A stretch of 64,000 bases of DNA. Origin: Cupriavidus necator N-1. GTDB taxonomy: Bacteria > Pseudomonadota > Gammaproteobacteria > Burkholderiales > Burkholderiaceae. This document shows positions 7,843 through 15,144 of this stretch, in pieces; position 1 is the first letter of the stretch; every line of letters begins with the position of its first letter. Location of the stretch: positions 310,001 through 374,000 of the forward strand of contig NC_015724.1 of assembly GCF_000219215.1 (NCBI RefSeq), written 5' to 3'. A program made the translations under genes and the position numbers. The notes under the pieces are model-generated. The model saw only the letters and a program-made list of their open reading frames with translations. It was not told the DNA's origin and did no database searches.

Positions 7843-9408
7843 TCAGGCGGCCACTGCCATCGAAGCGGACGCCACGGCCAGTCGCGACCGGGCATAGTCC
7901 AGCGTGCCATCCTTGGCCTGTAGACGTCTGATGGTCCGCGTCGCCGGCTGCTCGATGTAGTAGACCCGAGCGCTGCCGCGCGGGAAATGCCGGATCTGGC
8001 TGAAACCTTGGTTAATGCACAGGTCGACATACTCGCGCCCGTTCATTTTCCTGCCATCGACACTCCAGCGCGACGCTTCGGCCCGCTCGCGCGCCCGCTC
8101 CGCATCATCCGCCTGCAGGCGCTCGGTGCGTGCAGTCTGCGCCTGAGCTTCCCAATGCTGCTGTTCAGCCTCGGAAAACCCGCACAGCTCGAAAATGCGG
8201 CGGCGCCGTGTGACAGCGGGTACGCCGGTCAGGACAACGCCGAATTGCTCACGCAGCGCACGCTTGGACGATGTGTTGCGATCGTTCGGCGTGTCCAGCG
8301 TTTGCAATAGCGTTGCGATGTCGCGTTGCATGACCGCCAAGGCAAACCGGTTCGGCCATGAGAAGCTGGCGTGGTCACGTTCGATGGCGGCAAGCGCCGT
8401 CTCGCGTTGCAAGCAGCGCTCACTCATCGCGCCCCTGGCGCGCTCAGCCTGTGCGCGCGCAAGCCGTTCGGCGTACCGCTTGGCACCGATCAGCGAGTGA
8501 AGGCGGGCAGCCAACGGCGAGACAGGCGCGGCATCATCACCGCTCGGCGGCTTGCCGACGGGCGCCGCCAAAGGCGGGATCACCTGCGCAGCATAGAGCG
8601 CATCGTCGACCGTCACGTAGGTGCAGTCGTCTGGCAAGGGCTTCACCAGTGCGATGAGCCGCGCGGCGTTGCGATCGGTAATGGCGAGCTCGTCTTGGCG
8701 CATCACGTCGCACAGCGACTGCAGCTTGCCTGGCGACAAGGCCCCGCGCAGCGCTGGCACCGCGATTAGCGTCCGCAGCCAATGCAGGTCGTGCCGACCA
8801 GCATCTGCCGCATCACCGTCGTGGCGGTAGGCATTGAGGATGCAGTCGCGCACCGGCTCGCCCCGCTGAAGCGCGTAGGCAACGTGCACTTCGTAACGCG
8901 AATTGACGCCAGCGCCAGGCGAGTACTCAGGGCCGTTGGTCCCGTAGCCAAATCGGCGATCGAATTCCACTCGGATGAACTCGTAGGCATCGAACGGCTC
9001 GACCACCGCGAACAAATCGAGGTTGGCCGCTCCGAGGTCCGCGACCTGGTCGGGATCGACCGCTTCGTTGGTGAAGACCGCAAGGCGGCCGGCCGCATAG
9101 ACGGCAAGCCACGACGTACGGCTCATCTCGTGCGGACGCAGCACCTTGCCCTGCGGACGGACGATGAAGCGCTCAACCTCGTCCAGGATGGACGTGAGGA
9201 TCGCCTTCGGGTCGCCGGCGGGCCGCACCGCGAATTGCCCGGAGTGCAGCCGCAAAACGGGAATGGCGCCGCGCTCGACATGGCGAACCGAGATGCCTTC
9301 TGCGCGCAAGCCGGGCTTGGGCCCAGGTTCGAGATTCAGATAAGCCAGCACGCCGGCTAGGGTCGTGCGGGTGTCGACCCGTTCCGGGCCAGTCGAGATA
9401 ACGTACAT
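7843..9408 (-). CDS. large hypothetical element protein
   Basis: 521 aa, soluble, no family that I recognise. An N-terminal region (about 1-290) has alternating hydrophobic strands. A C-terminal region (about 310-470) is helical and charged (repeated Arg/Glu/Gln), ending in a small strand-rich tail. The start is preceded by GGAG at 5-nt spacing. That GGAG lies in a perfect 7-bp hairpin (TGCTCCG 9412-9418 / CGGAGCA 9427-9433), with a GGGGCA-TGCCCC hairpin further upstream, so translation may be controlled by leader structure. It sits between a DUF4313-like gene and the MoxR operon. Confidence 0.65.
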   Translation of the reverse strand: MYVISTGPERVDTRTTLAGVLAYLNLEPGPKPGLRAEGISVRHVERGAIPVLRLHSGQFAVRPAGDPKAILTSILDEVERFIVRPQGKVLRPHEMSRTSWLAVYAAGRLAVFTNEAVDPDQVADLGAANLDLFAVVEPFDAYEFIRVEFDRRFGYGTNGPEYSPGAGVNSRYEVHVAYALQRGEPVRDCILNAYRHDGDAADAGRHDLHWLRTLIAVPALRGALSPGKLQSLCDVMRQDELAITDRNAARLIALVKPLPDDCTYVTVDDALYAAQVIPPLAAPVGKPPSGDDAAPVSPLAARLHSLIGAKRYAERLARAQAERARGAMSERCLQRETALAAIERDHASFSWPNRFALAVMQRDIATLLQTLDTPNDRNTSSKRALREQFGVVLTGVPAVTRRRRIFELCGFSEAEQQHWEAQAQTARTERLQADDAERARERAEASRWSVDGRKMNGREYVDLCINQGFSQIRHFPRGSARVYYIEQPATRTIRRLQAKDGTLDYARSRLAVASASMAVAA

Positions 9409-9460
9409 GATTGCTCCGGCAGAGAACGGAGCATGCCCATCGGGGCATTGCCCCGCGTGG
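9409..9460 (-). promoter_or_regulatory. structured leader occluding the ribosome site
   Basis: Two hairpins precede the ATG at 9408: GGGGCATTGCCCC (about 9442-9454) and the 7-bp TGCTCCG / CGGAGCA stem that contains the GGAG ribosome site. No full stem A / stem B module is present, so this may be an internal leader within a longer transcript. Confidence 0.5.
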
Positions 9461-9477
9461 GTGAGATGGTGAAAGGG

Positions 9478-9843
9478 TTATTGCGGCATGTCCGCCAGCG
9501 CGTCTTCGCGAGCGTCCGCGATCCAGGCGAGCAGGTCGGCGGACTGGATCTTCCAGACGGGGCCGCGGATGTAGCCGGTGGCGATCGTGCGCGCAGGCAC
9601 GAACCAGCCGGACTCCAGCAGCGCCGTCAAGACGTCGTTGGGAACGTTCCAGGCTGCAATGAACACCTCGTCTTCGGCCAGTTCCTGGTCGGGAACGTTG
9701 GCAGTGAGGTCGAGGTAAGGTAGGTAGTCGTCGGCACAGATCAACGCCAGCGCCGGCCGATTGTTGTTGCGATAGACGTGGACGCGAAGCTGCAGGCCTG
9801 CTGGGTAGCTGACCATGCCCGCGCCGATGATGTGTTCTTCCAT
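9478..9843 (-). CDS. DUF4313-like small element protein
   Basis: 121 aa from the ATG at 9843, with AGGAG 6 nt upstream. The pattern of a YRNNNRPALALI strand, a LTANVPDQELAEDEVFIAAWN segment and a LLESGWF...TGYI end resembles DUF4313, a family common on plasmids and ICEs with no known activity. The ribosome site lies in the loop of a GGGGCA / TGCCCC hairpin (9844-9849 / 9869-9874). A second in-frame start at 9942 would read through the leader and is less likely. Confidence 0.6.
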   Translation of the reverse strand: MEEHIIGAGMVSYPAGLQLRVHVYRNNNRPALALICADDYLPYLDLTANVPDQELAEDEVFIAAWNVPNDVLTALLESGWFVPARTIATGYIRGPVWKIQSADLLAWIADAREDALADMPQ

Positions 9844-9901
9844 GGGGCACTCCTGAGGGCTACAGGGCTGCCCCAACGGGGCACGCCCCGGTGGGTGGGT
9901 A

Positions 9902-9930
9902 AACAAAAACGCACCCCTTACAGGGTGCGC
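9902..9930 (-). terminator. rho-independent terminator
   Basis: CGCACCC 9910-9916 / GGGTGCG 9923-9929, then TTTTTG on the minus strand. It ends the 10962-10004 transcript. Confidence 0.75.
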
Positions 9931-10003
9931 TATAGAAGACATCCAGAAATCTGGACGCCTAGGAAATCGACGGCGACTTGCGATCGTGAGAACTACGGAT
10001 CAC

Positions 10004-10099
10004 TTAGTCCTTGTGAACGCGTTTGCCGTTCTGGCCGGCCCACAGGAGCAAGCCTGCAATCGCACCGCCAAGAATCACAACAAACAAGCCGAGGGTCAT
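10004..10099 (-). CDS. 31-aa single-TM small protein
   Basis: A short gene: ATG at 10099 with GGGAG upstream, starting 2 bp after the stop of the preceding gene and ending just before a terminator. The product has one hydrophobic segment (about residues 2-21, LGLFVVILGGAIAGLLLW) and a basic tail (QNGKRVHKD). Membrane location is a safe inference, function unknown. It would be missed by length cut-offs. Confidence 0.6.
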   Translation of the reverse strand: MTLGLFVVILGGAIAGLLLWAGQNGKRVHKD

Positions 10100-10101
10100 T
10101 C

Positions 10102-10572
10102 TTAGTCTCCCTTCGAAAGGATTGCGCCTGCGAAGAATAGTACAACACCGACTCCGACCAGGCTAATCACGTCGGTTACGGCACGGATGGACCAGGTGTG
10201 GTTGGTACCAAGGTAGCCGGCCGCACCAATCACCGCGGCTGCCGACAGCGTGTGAGCGAAACGACCCGACTGCTGTCGTTGCTCTTTAGTTGGCTCAGCC
10301 ACTGCCTTCCATGCCAGAACCAGCAGGCTGCGGCGCGCGCGCCGACTGCGGTCCATTCGGTAGGTTGCCCCGCCGTCATGAAGCAGAGGGAATTGATACC
10401 CGTCTTCGTGAGCTACCAGCGCATAGCCGATGCCCACCGCCTTTGCCTGCTCGATGAGCGTCAGGAAGCTTGTCGGCAAGGTCACGAGACCGCTGGCATG
10501 ATCGTACTGGGCTTTGCCAGTGGTCTCCTCGCCGGTGGTTCCAGTGAATGTCACTTTGATAAGTGTGGTCAT
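10102..10572 (-). CDS. hypothetical membrane protein
   Basis: 156 aa. A soluble N-terminal half (about 1-75) has beta-like alternation. Two probable membrane segments follow in the C-terminal half (about 108-125 and 135-152), ending in LSKGD. Family not recognised. It lies between a 126-aa hypothetical gene (9 bp upstream) and a 31-aa single-TM gene (2 bp downstream), so all three are probably co-transcribed. Confidence 0.6.
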   Translation of the reverse strand: MTTLIKVTFTGTTGEETTGKAQYDHASGLVTLPTSFLTLIEQAKAVGIGYALVAHEDGYQFPLLHDGGATYRMDRSRRARRSLLVLAWKAVAEPTKEQRQQSGRFAHTLSAAAVIGAAGYLGTNHTWSIRAVTDVISLVGVGVVLFFAGAILSKGD

Positions 10573-10581
10573 AGCCTCCCC

Positions 10582-10962
10582 CTAGCTTCGGCGGCTAGCC
10601 ACCACACGCAGCGTAGCAACGAGCGAAGCATAGCCTTCGGGCGAGCCGATCGAATGCAAGCACACCGCGTTGTCGCGACCGCCCGTATGGTCGTCGCGGC
10701 CGCGGCAGGTGCGAAAGCTCATGTGAGCAGCGTTTTGCTGTGGCGCATGGGCGATTTGCACGTACAGGCTGTCGGTGTGCAGCGCATAGAGATCGGCCTG
10801 GTGGCGGCGGTGCCGGCGCTCGCGCACAGTGAAGTCTCGCTGGCGCAGGCCAAGGTCGCAGGCCAGACGGCGGAAGACGCGCGAAGCATCGCGTTTGAGG
10901 TTGGCGCAGGACGCGGCATTGCCGGGCTGATGCGGCTGTGTAAAGGACTTGGGGATTTTCAT
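10582..10962 (-). CDS. hypothetical protein
   Basis: 126 aa from the ATG at 10962. Basic (Arg/His-rich) with a strand-like LYALHTDSLYVQIAHAP segment. No family recognised. Longer in-frame starts would run through the leader motif (copy 3) and are rejected for that reason. First gene of a short operon ending at the terminator near 9902. Confidence 0.55.
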   Translation of the reverse strand: MKIPKSFTQPHQPGNAASCANLKRDASRVFRRLACDLGLRQRDFTVRERRHRRHQADLYALHTDSLYVQIAHAPQQNAAHMSFRTCRGRDDHTGGRDNAVCLHSIGSPEGYASLVATLRVVASRRS

Positions 10963-11070
10963 GGCAGATCTCGAAAATGATCGGGACGGCCATCCCCATC
11001 GGGACGGTGTCCCGAGAAGGGTGAAGGTCTGGACAAGCCAGACGGGGGTTCGATGCGTCTTGGACGCGAT
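10963..11070 (-). promoter_or_regulatory. PRTRC-region leader motif, copy 3
   Basis: Stem A is GCGTC 11055-11059 / GACGC 11063-11067. Stem B is GTCTGG 11027-11032 / CCAGAC 11038-11043. A third hairpin (TCGGGAC / GTCCCGA) lies at about 11000-11015. It precedes the 126-aa gene that starts at 10962. Confidence 0.7.
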
Positions 11071-11156
11071 CAAAGAGTGTTTGCCGAATCGCTCGTCGAT
11101 TGAGCAAGCACTCTGGTGCGGTGTGCGCGGCGCCCGAAGGCGCCACGCATTCCGGA

Positions 11157-11537
11157 TCAGTCGATGTCCAGCAAGCGGTTGATCACGCGCGCCGTCTGCC
11201 ACGCCTGGTCGCGGCTGAACATCTTGGCCACAACGAGCTTGCGCAGCGCCGTGCTACCGGTGGGACCTTCGACGGCAGTCGCGATGTGATCGACGTGCAC
11301 GCGCCAGCCTTCCGAGCAGCCGCGGTCGACCGAGACCGCGAAGCGATGGCGGGCGTGCTCTGCCGGCCAGACCGCGTCGGGCAACAGCCCGTACTGCGCC
11401 TCGTTTGCGTCAGCAAAATGATTTGCCGGAATGATCCACTCCGGCTCGAGGTCGATGGCGCGCAGCGTACGCGCAAGAAGGCTGGTGACTTGGTCGACGG
11501 TCTTGCCTTCGGTCTGGATCGGGGTGATGGATTGCAT
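11157..11537 (-). CDS. hypothetical protein
   Basis: 126 aa. The ATG at 11537 is preferred over 11549 because GGAG lies 7-8 nt before it. Helical N-terminus, then a strand-rich HRFAVSVDRG...WRVHVDHIA part. No family recognised. Single-gene unit with its own copy (copy 4) of the leader motif. GGAG falls in a TCGGC / GCCGA hairpin immediately before the start. Confidence 0.6.
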   Translation of the reverse strand: MQSITPIQTEGKTVDQVTSLLARTLRAIDLEPEWIIPANHFADANEAQYGLLPDAVWPAEHARHRFAVSVDRGCSEGWRVHVDHIATAVEGPTGSTALRKLVVAKMFSRDQAWQTARVINRLLDID

Positions 11538-11645
11538 AGTCGGCTCCATGGCACGGGACGCCGATCACGAGGGCGGTGCCCCGTGGGTGCAAGGGATGGT
11601 CCTGGCGGTGCCAGGCGCGGATTTCGATGCGTCGTGGACGCGATC
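11538..11645 (-). promoter_or_regulatory. PRTRC-region leader motif, copy 4
   Basis: Stem A is GCGTC 11629-11633 / GACGC 11637-11641. Stem B is CCTGGC 11601-11606 / GCCAGG 11610-11615. A third hairpin with GGGGCA follows at about 11565-11585, and a TCGGC / GCCGA hairpin covers the ribosome site of the 11537 gene. Confidence 0.7.
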
Positions 11646-11730
11646 AAAAGCGCTTGCCCAAGCGCGAACGCTGGGGCAAGCCCTCTTGGGGCTTGCGAGG
11701 GATGGGAGCACCGGCAAGCCGGTGCTCAGT

Positions 11731-12225
11731 TCAACGCGTCAGGCGATAGCCGCCGCCCGACGACACCAGGTACAGTTGTTCGCCGACGACGAACTGCTGA
11801 TCGGCGCCTTGTGCCACGACGAGCTGGCGGCCGCTGTCCGTGCGGACAATGACCTCCACGCCGTCGCGCTGCGACAGGTGCGTAGCCGCGACCTGCCCGA
11901 TGACACCCGCTGCCGTGCCCGAGAGCGCGCCGGCGATGTAACGCCCATCGCCGTTGCCGATGACACGCGCACCGAGTACTGCGCCAACCAACGTGCTGAG
12001 GATTGCCGGCACACCGGAGTTAGCCGACAACATGCTGTCGCCCGCAATGGTGACGTTGCGCACGCGCACTACCGTCACCTGCTCCGCGGAACCGGCGCGC
12101 ATGGCATCGGAACCGCGGTAGACATTGGGCGAACTGAGCAGCGCGGCCACTGATAGCACTGACAAATGCAAAGAGGAGGAAATAACGCTTGAACATGCTG
12201 GCCTCACATGAAAATGGGCCAACAT
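11731..12225 (-). CDS. SlyB-like glycine-rich envelope protein, probable 5' frameshift
   Basis: The mature part (AEQVTVVRVRNVTI..., Gly/Ala-rich GALSGTAAGVIGQVAA) looks like a SlyB/PcP-type outer-membrane protein with a glycine-zipper segment. The open frame runs from 12225, but its first 30 residues do not form a signal peptide. An ATG at 12196 in another frame, with GAGG upstream, encodes a convincing signal-like MFKRYFLLFAFVSA. A single frame slip near 12145-12160 would join it to VAALLSSPNVYRG. So the gene is either frameshifted or the assembly has an indel. Leader motif copy 5 precedes it. Confidence 0.55.
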   Translation of the reverse strand: MLAHFHVRPACSSVISSSLHLSVLSVAALLSSPNVYRGSDAMRAGSAEQVTVVRVRNVTIAGDSMLSANSGVPAILSTLVGAVLGARVIGNGDGRYIAGALSGTAAGVIGQVAATHLSQRDGVEVIVRTDSGRQLVVAQGADQQFVVGEQLYLVSSGGGYRLTR

Positions 12226-12309
12226 GCCTACGGGCAGGAAGGCCCGTAGGGGAAAAGCTGTGCCAGCGGAGATGCCGGCGTGGTCGATGCGTCAGGGACG
12301 CGAGAAGTG
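12226..12309 (-). promoter_or_regulatory. PRTRC-region leader motif, copy 5
   Basis: Stem A is GCGTC 12289-12293 / GACGC 12297-12301 with constant flanks. Stem B (12262-12279) reads GCCGGC / GCTGGC on the minus strand and is fully paired only if one G-U pair is allowed, which fits a minus-strand RNA. A hairpin CCTACGGGC / GCCCGTAGG follows (about 12228-12250). A TAAGAT box (about 12312-12320) lies upstream as a possible -10. Confidence 0.7.
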
Positions 12310-12349
12310 CAGCTATCTTAGCAGTCCGGGCATCGTTTGTGGAGCCGTC

Positions 12350-12688
12350 TCAGGCGAACGCGTCGATCCGGATAGACCTGGGCGTGACGGTGATCCGCAC
12401 GGACTTGCAATCTGCATTGGCCAGGGTCTCCTTGAGACCGGTCAGAGACAGACGCTCACCGAAATCATCGCCACCAAAACCGCGCCGGGCGTTCTCATAG
12501 AACTCCGCATCCACGGCCGGGTTGCACCCCTTAAAGTAAAACAGACACTGCTACTCCGGCTTGGGGCCGGTGCTATAGCCCACATAAGCGCCGTGGTCCT
12601 TGGCGATAAAAAACTTCTCGGACTTCGCCGCGTCGCAGAAGGCGACAAGGGACTCAACCTGCGAACGGGAAAGCGTGATTTGAGGCAT
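12350..12688 (-). pseudogene. DUF3085-like gene split by an in-frame TAG
   Basis: From the ATG at 12688 the frame codes for 45 residues ending GYSTGPKPE, then meets TAG (12551-12553). The same frame continues with no shift for 66 more codons (FYFKGCNPAVDAEFYENARRG, FGGDDFGE, then RITVTPRSIRIDAFA) to TGA at 12350. The combined 112 residues match the pattern of DUF3085-like plasmid proteins (GCNP.VD..FY....FGGDD). A nonsense mutation is the simplest reading; amber read-through is possible. Upstream the leader has a GGGGCA hairpin and TGCTCC, as in neighbouring genes. Confidence 0.6.
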
Positions 12689-12847
12689 CCTGAAAAGGTG
12701 AACGGAGCAAGCCCCCGAGGGACTTTGCCCCGCAAGGAATGACGAATGACGATTAAGCAGGATCTGCCAGGACAGGCGCATCGCCATCCACGCGGATAAG
12801 CGTTGCGATAATGCGCGAGATTGCTTGGGAGGAATTTTCCCTGTTGT

Positions 12848-13579
12848 TCACGGAAGTTTTCCGAAGAGACAAGGGATTGTGAGGAAGCGAACCTTCACGC
12901 TGCAGCCCGTTGGCTGTCTGTCTGGTGTCGGAACGTCCGCAGGGTTCACGCGAGCGACGGGGACCGGCGACTCCGCCCAGAAGAGCAAAGCCGGGCCGTC
13001 AGCCTCGCGTGGTCGCACAGTGCCAACGAAGTCTTCGCGCCCGCAGAGGCTGACGCGCGTATTGTCGGTACCGTTGTGATGGAGATAGACGCCGCCGCGG
13101 TCAGCGGCGAGTTTGCCCTCCAGCGCCAGGAAGACGCGGTGGAAGTCATAGAGGTGGCGCGGGTCGCACTGCCCCGGCTCACCGCTACCCCGATGGGGAC
13201 CGATGGCGCGACGGTAGACGGGATAGCACGGATCGCGCCGCACAAATTCGAATGGTGTGCCGCCGTGCACCAGTTCGGCCCAGCCGGGCCGCTCGGTATC
13301 GAGGCGCAGGTCCAGCAAGCCAAACTTGCCGCGCACCGGCTTTACGCATTCGATGACGTTGTGGGGCAGGATGCAGCTTACGCAGATGGCGTCGCCAAGC
13401 TGGTTGGCCTTCTCTGCGCGGAACACGCCCATGCGTTGTCCGTCCATGGCAACCAGACGGGTTTCGCGTGCCATGGCCTCAACAAAGACTCCATTGAGCC
13501 AATGGCGGGGATCCTGCTTGGGCGCAAGCAAGGCGATGGCCTTGAGCTGGCGCGGGTCAATCTGGATGATTTGGTTCAC
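12848..13579 (-). CDS. short DNA sliding-clamp-like protein (DnaN-related)
   Basis: 243 aa with GTG start. The segment RHWLNGVFVEAMARETRLVAMDGQRMGVF resembles the domain-2 signature of the beta clamp (YLNG...LVATDGHRLA). At 243 aa it is about two thirds the length of a chromosomal DnaN (about 366 aa) and would have two domains. It may be an element-encoded processivity factor or a clamp-binding decoy. The GGAG ribosome site is buried in a perfect 9-bp stem (CTGTGCTCC 13582-13590 / GGAGCACAG 13602-13610), so expression is probably controlled by the leader. Leader copy 6 precedes it. Confidence 0.6.
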   Translation of the reverse strand: MNQIIQIDPRQLKAIALLAPKQDPRHWLNGVFVEAMARETRLVAMDGQRMGVFRAEKANQLGDAICVSCILPHNVIECVKPVRGKFGLLDLRLDTERPGWAELVHGGTPFEFVRRDPCYPVYRRAIGPHRGSGEPGQCDPRHLYDFHRVFLALEGKLAADRGGVYLHHNGTDNTRVSLCGREDFVGTVRPREADGPALLFWAESPVPVARVNPADVPTPDRQPTGCSVKVRFLTIPCLFGKLP

Positions 13580-13700
13580 GTCTGTGCTCCGGGGAAAGAC
13601 AGGAGCACAGCCACGGGGACAATGCCCCAGTGGGTTGCGAATACCTGACGGACGTCAGGCTCGGAAAGGTCGATGCGTCGGTGACGCGAGAAGTGATAGG
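13580..13700 (-). promoter_or_regulatory. PRTRC-region leader motif, copy 6
   Basis: Stem A is GCGTC 13675-13679 / GACGC 13683-13687. Stem B is CCTGACG 13644-13650 / CGTCAGG 13653-13659. A third hairpin GGGGACA-TGCCCC lies at about 13614-13627. A fourth 9-bp perfect stem (13582-13590 / 13602-13610) contains the GGAG ribosome site. An AGTAT-type -10 lies a few bases before CACTTC on the minus strand. Best example of the complete leader. Confidence 0.75.
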
Positions 13701-13727
13701 GATACTAGCACAGCATCCCGCCTACCA

Positions 13728-14225
13728 CTAGCCCGCGACCCTGGCCAGCACGCTCGCCTTTGCCGGAATGCGAGCCTTCACCCGCGCCAGATAGGCAAAA
13801 ATCTGGGTGTGCTGCGTATCGCCCAGGTTGCCAGAGACTTCGACCGACAATTCCTCATTGGAGCACAGGGCACCTCTCGTCAGATTGGCAGAGCCAATGA
13901 GCGCTGTGTATCGGTCGCCCTGCTCGAAATAGTAGATCTTGGAATGTAGGTAGAAATCTCTCACCAAAACGTGCGACACGCCCAATTCGGTGAGCCGCTG
14001 AATGGCAACTTGCTCTGTTTCTTCGGCTCGGTCACCCTTATTCGAGTAGACGGTAACAGTGGCGCCCCGGCCTACTGCGGCCAGCAGCGCGGACTTCAGC
14101 ACATCGACACCCTCCTTCTTGAGCCATCCAGAAACGATGACTACATTGCTGGCCGCCTCAAGCAACTGGCCGACCCGGGTCAGGTGATTATTGTGCTTCG
14201 ACTCATTGATGATCAGTTCAATCAT
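13728..14225 (-). CDS. phospholipase D-like domain protein
   Basis: 166 aa from the ATG at 14225. Upstream starts (to 14426) would run through the ThiF terminator. A single HKD-type motif is present in the C-terminal half (LHSKIYYFEQ, then LIGSANLTRGAL), with a DFYLHSK lead-in. Single-HKD proteins of this length act as dimers. In the Nuc/BfiI-like group they are nucleases, but substrate is unknown here. It sits just downstream of the PRTRC cassette. Confidence 0.75.
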   Translation of the reverse strand: MIELIINESKHNNHLTRVGQLLEAASNVVIVSGWLKKEGVDVLKSALLAAVGRGATVTVYSNKGDRAEETEQVAIQRLTELGVSHVLVRDFYLHSKIYYFEQGDRYTALIGSANLTRGALCSNEELSVEVSGNLGDTQHTQIFAYLARVKARIPAKASVLARVAG

Positions 14226-14296
14226 GCCTCTATACGAGCCATATATGACCCGCTTTGCTTCCGACGAAACCCAGCACTGTACGCGCGCAGCACGAA

Positions 14297-14324
14297 GAAA
14301 AAACCCCCAACTTTCGTCGGGGGT
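14297..14324 (-). terminator. rho-independent terminator of the PRTRC operon
   Basis: On the minus strand an ACCCCCGAC / GTTGGGGGT hairpin (GAAA loop, one G-T pair) is followed by TTTTTTCTTC, 26 bp after the ThiF stop. Confidence 0.85.
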
Positions 14325-14349
14325 GGTTGCATGATCGCGCATCGCGCTG

Positions 14350-15144
14350 TCATTTTGCCGCGCCGCGCTTGCGCGTCGGCTTGGCACTGAGGTCATAGCC
14401 GAATCGCGCCCACGCCGCAGGATCAATCGGCAATGGGTTGGTCCGCCCCGCCTCCAGGTTCACAAACACGCCTGAATACTTCAGCGTGCCCGTCCGGAAG
14501 AGCGTCCACAACAGGTTGAAGGCCTGCACCGCGATCGCCTGATTGATGACCAACGACTGCTTGCGCAGCGCGTCGGCCATCGAACAGGACGGCGCAGTGT
14601 CGGCCTTGTCGCCCCTCGGATCGATCAGTTCCGGGAACAGGTCGCCCACATGGGGCAACCGGCTTTCCCGCTTGCCGCGCACCTGGCCGAGAATGACCTG
14701 ACCGCGGTCTGTCTCGTTGCCGCAATCCAGGTAGTAGCCACCGGTGCCGCGCTCGAGCGCGCCAAGAATGGCCTTGCGCGCCGCGCGGGAGTCCACGCAA
14801 CCGACCGCCATGTCGCAGACAAAGCGATCCTGGCTGCCGATCCGTCGCGGGCGGGCTTCCCAGCGGGTGCCCATCAGCAGGTTAAGGCGGTTCACCAGCA
14901 AGGTCGCCTTGTGCTGGCCGACGTCGTTCGGGTAGAAGCCCTGGCGGCCGACGTTCGTCTCGCTCACTGTGTCGTCATCGTAGACCGTGCACTCGATGCC
15001 GCCGGGGTGGCCGAGTTCGAGCATGGCGTGGTGCAGACGCGCCAGTGCAGGCAGCAAGGCGCTGCCGGTACCGCCAGCGCCCACTACCACTACTTTCCAC
15101 GCATTGACGCGCATCGTTTCGGGGATATGGTGCTCGAAACTCAT
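14350..15144 (-). CDS. PRTRC system ThiF-family (E1-like) protein
   Basis: 264 aa from the ATG at 15144. Rossmann-type adenylation motif VVVGAGGTGS (G22-S28), then conserved Asp/Asn/Arg features (YDDDTVSETNVGRQGF) and a CVDSRAAR segment as in ThiF/MoeB/E1 enzymes. E1-like enzymes adenylate the C-terminus of a ubiquitin-fold protein. The catalytic cysteine cannot be fixed by eye. The start overlaps the stop of protein A by one base (TGATG), so translation is coupled. Last gene of the cassette, followed by a strong terminator. Confidence 0.9.
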   Translation of the reverse strand: MSFEHHIPETMRVNAWKVVVVGAGGTGSALLPALARLHHAMLELGHPGGIECTVYDDDTVSETNVGRQGFYPNDVGQHKATLLVNRLNLLMGTRWEARPRRIGSQDRFVCDMAVGCVDSRAARKAILGALERGTGGYYLDCGNETDRGQVILGQVRGKRESRLPHVGDLFPELIDPRGDKADTAPSCSMADALRKQSLVINQAIAVQAFNLLWTLFRTGTLKYSGVFVNLEAGRTNPLPIDPAAWARFGYDLSAKPTRKRGAAK

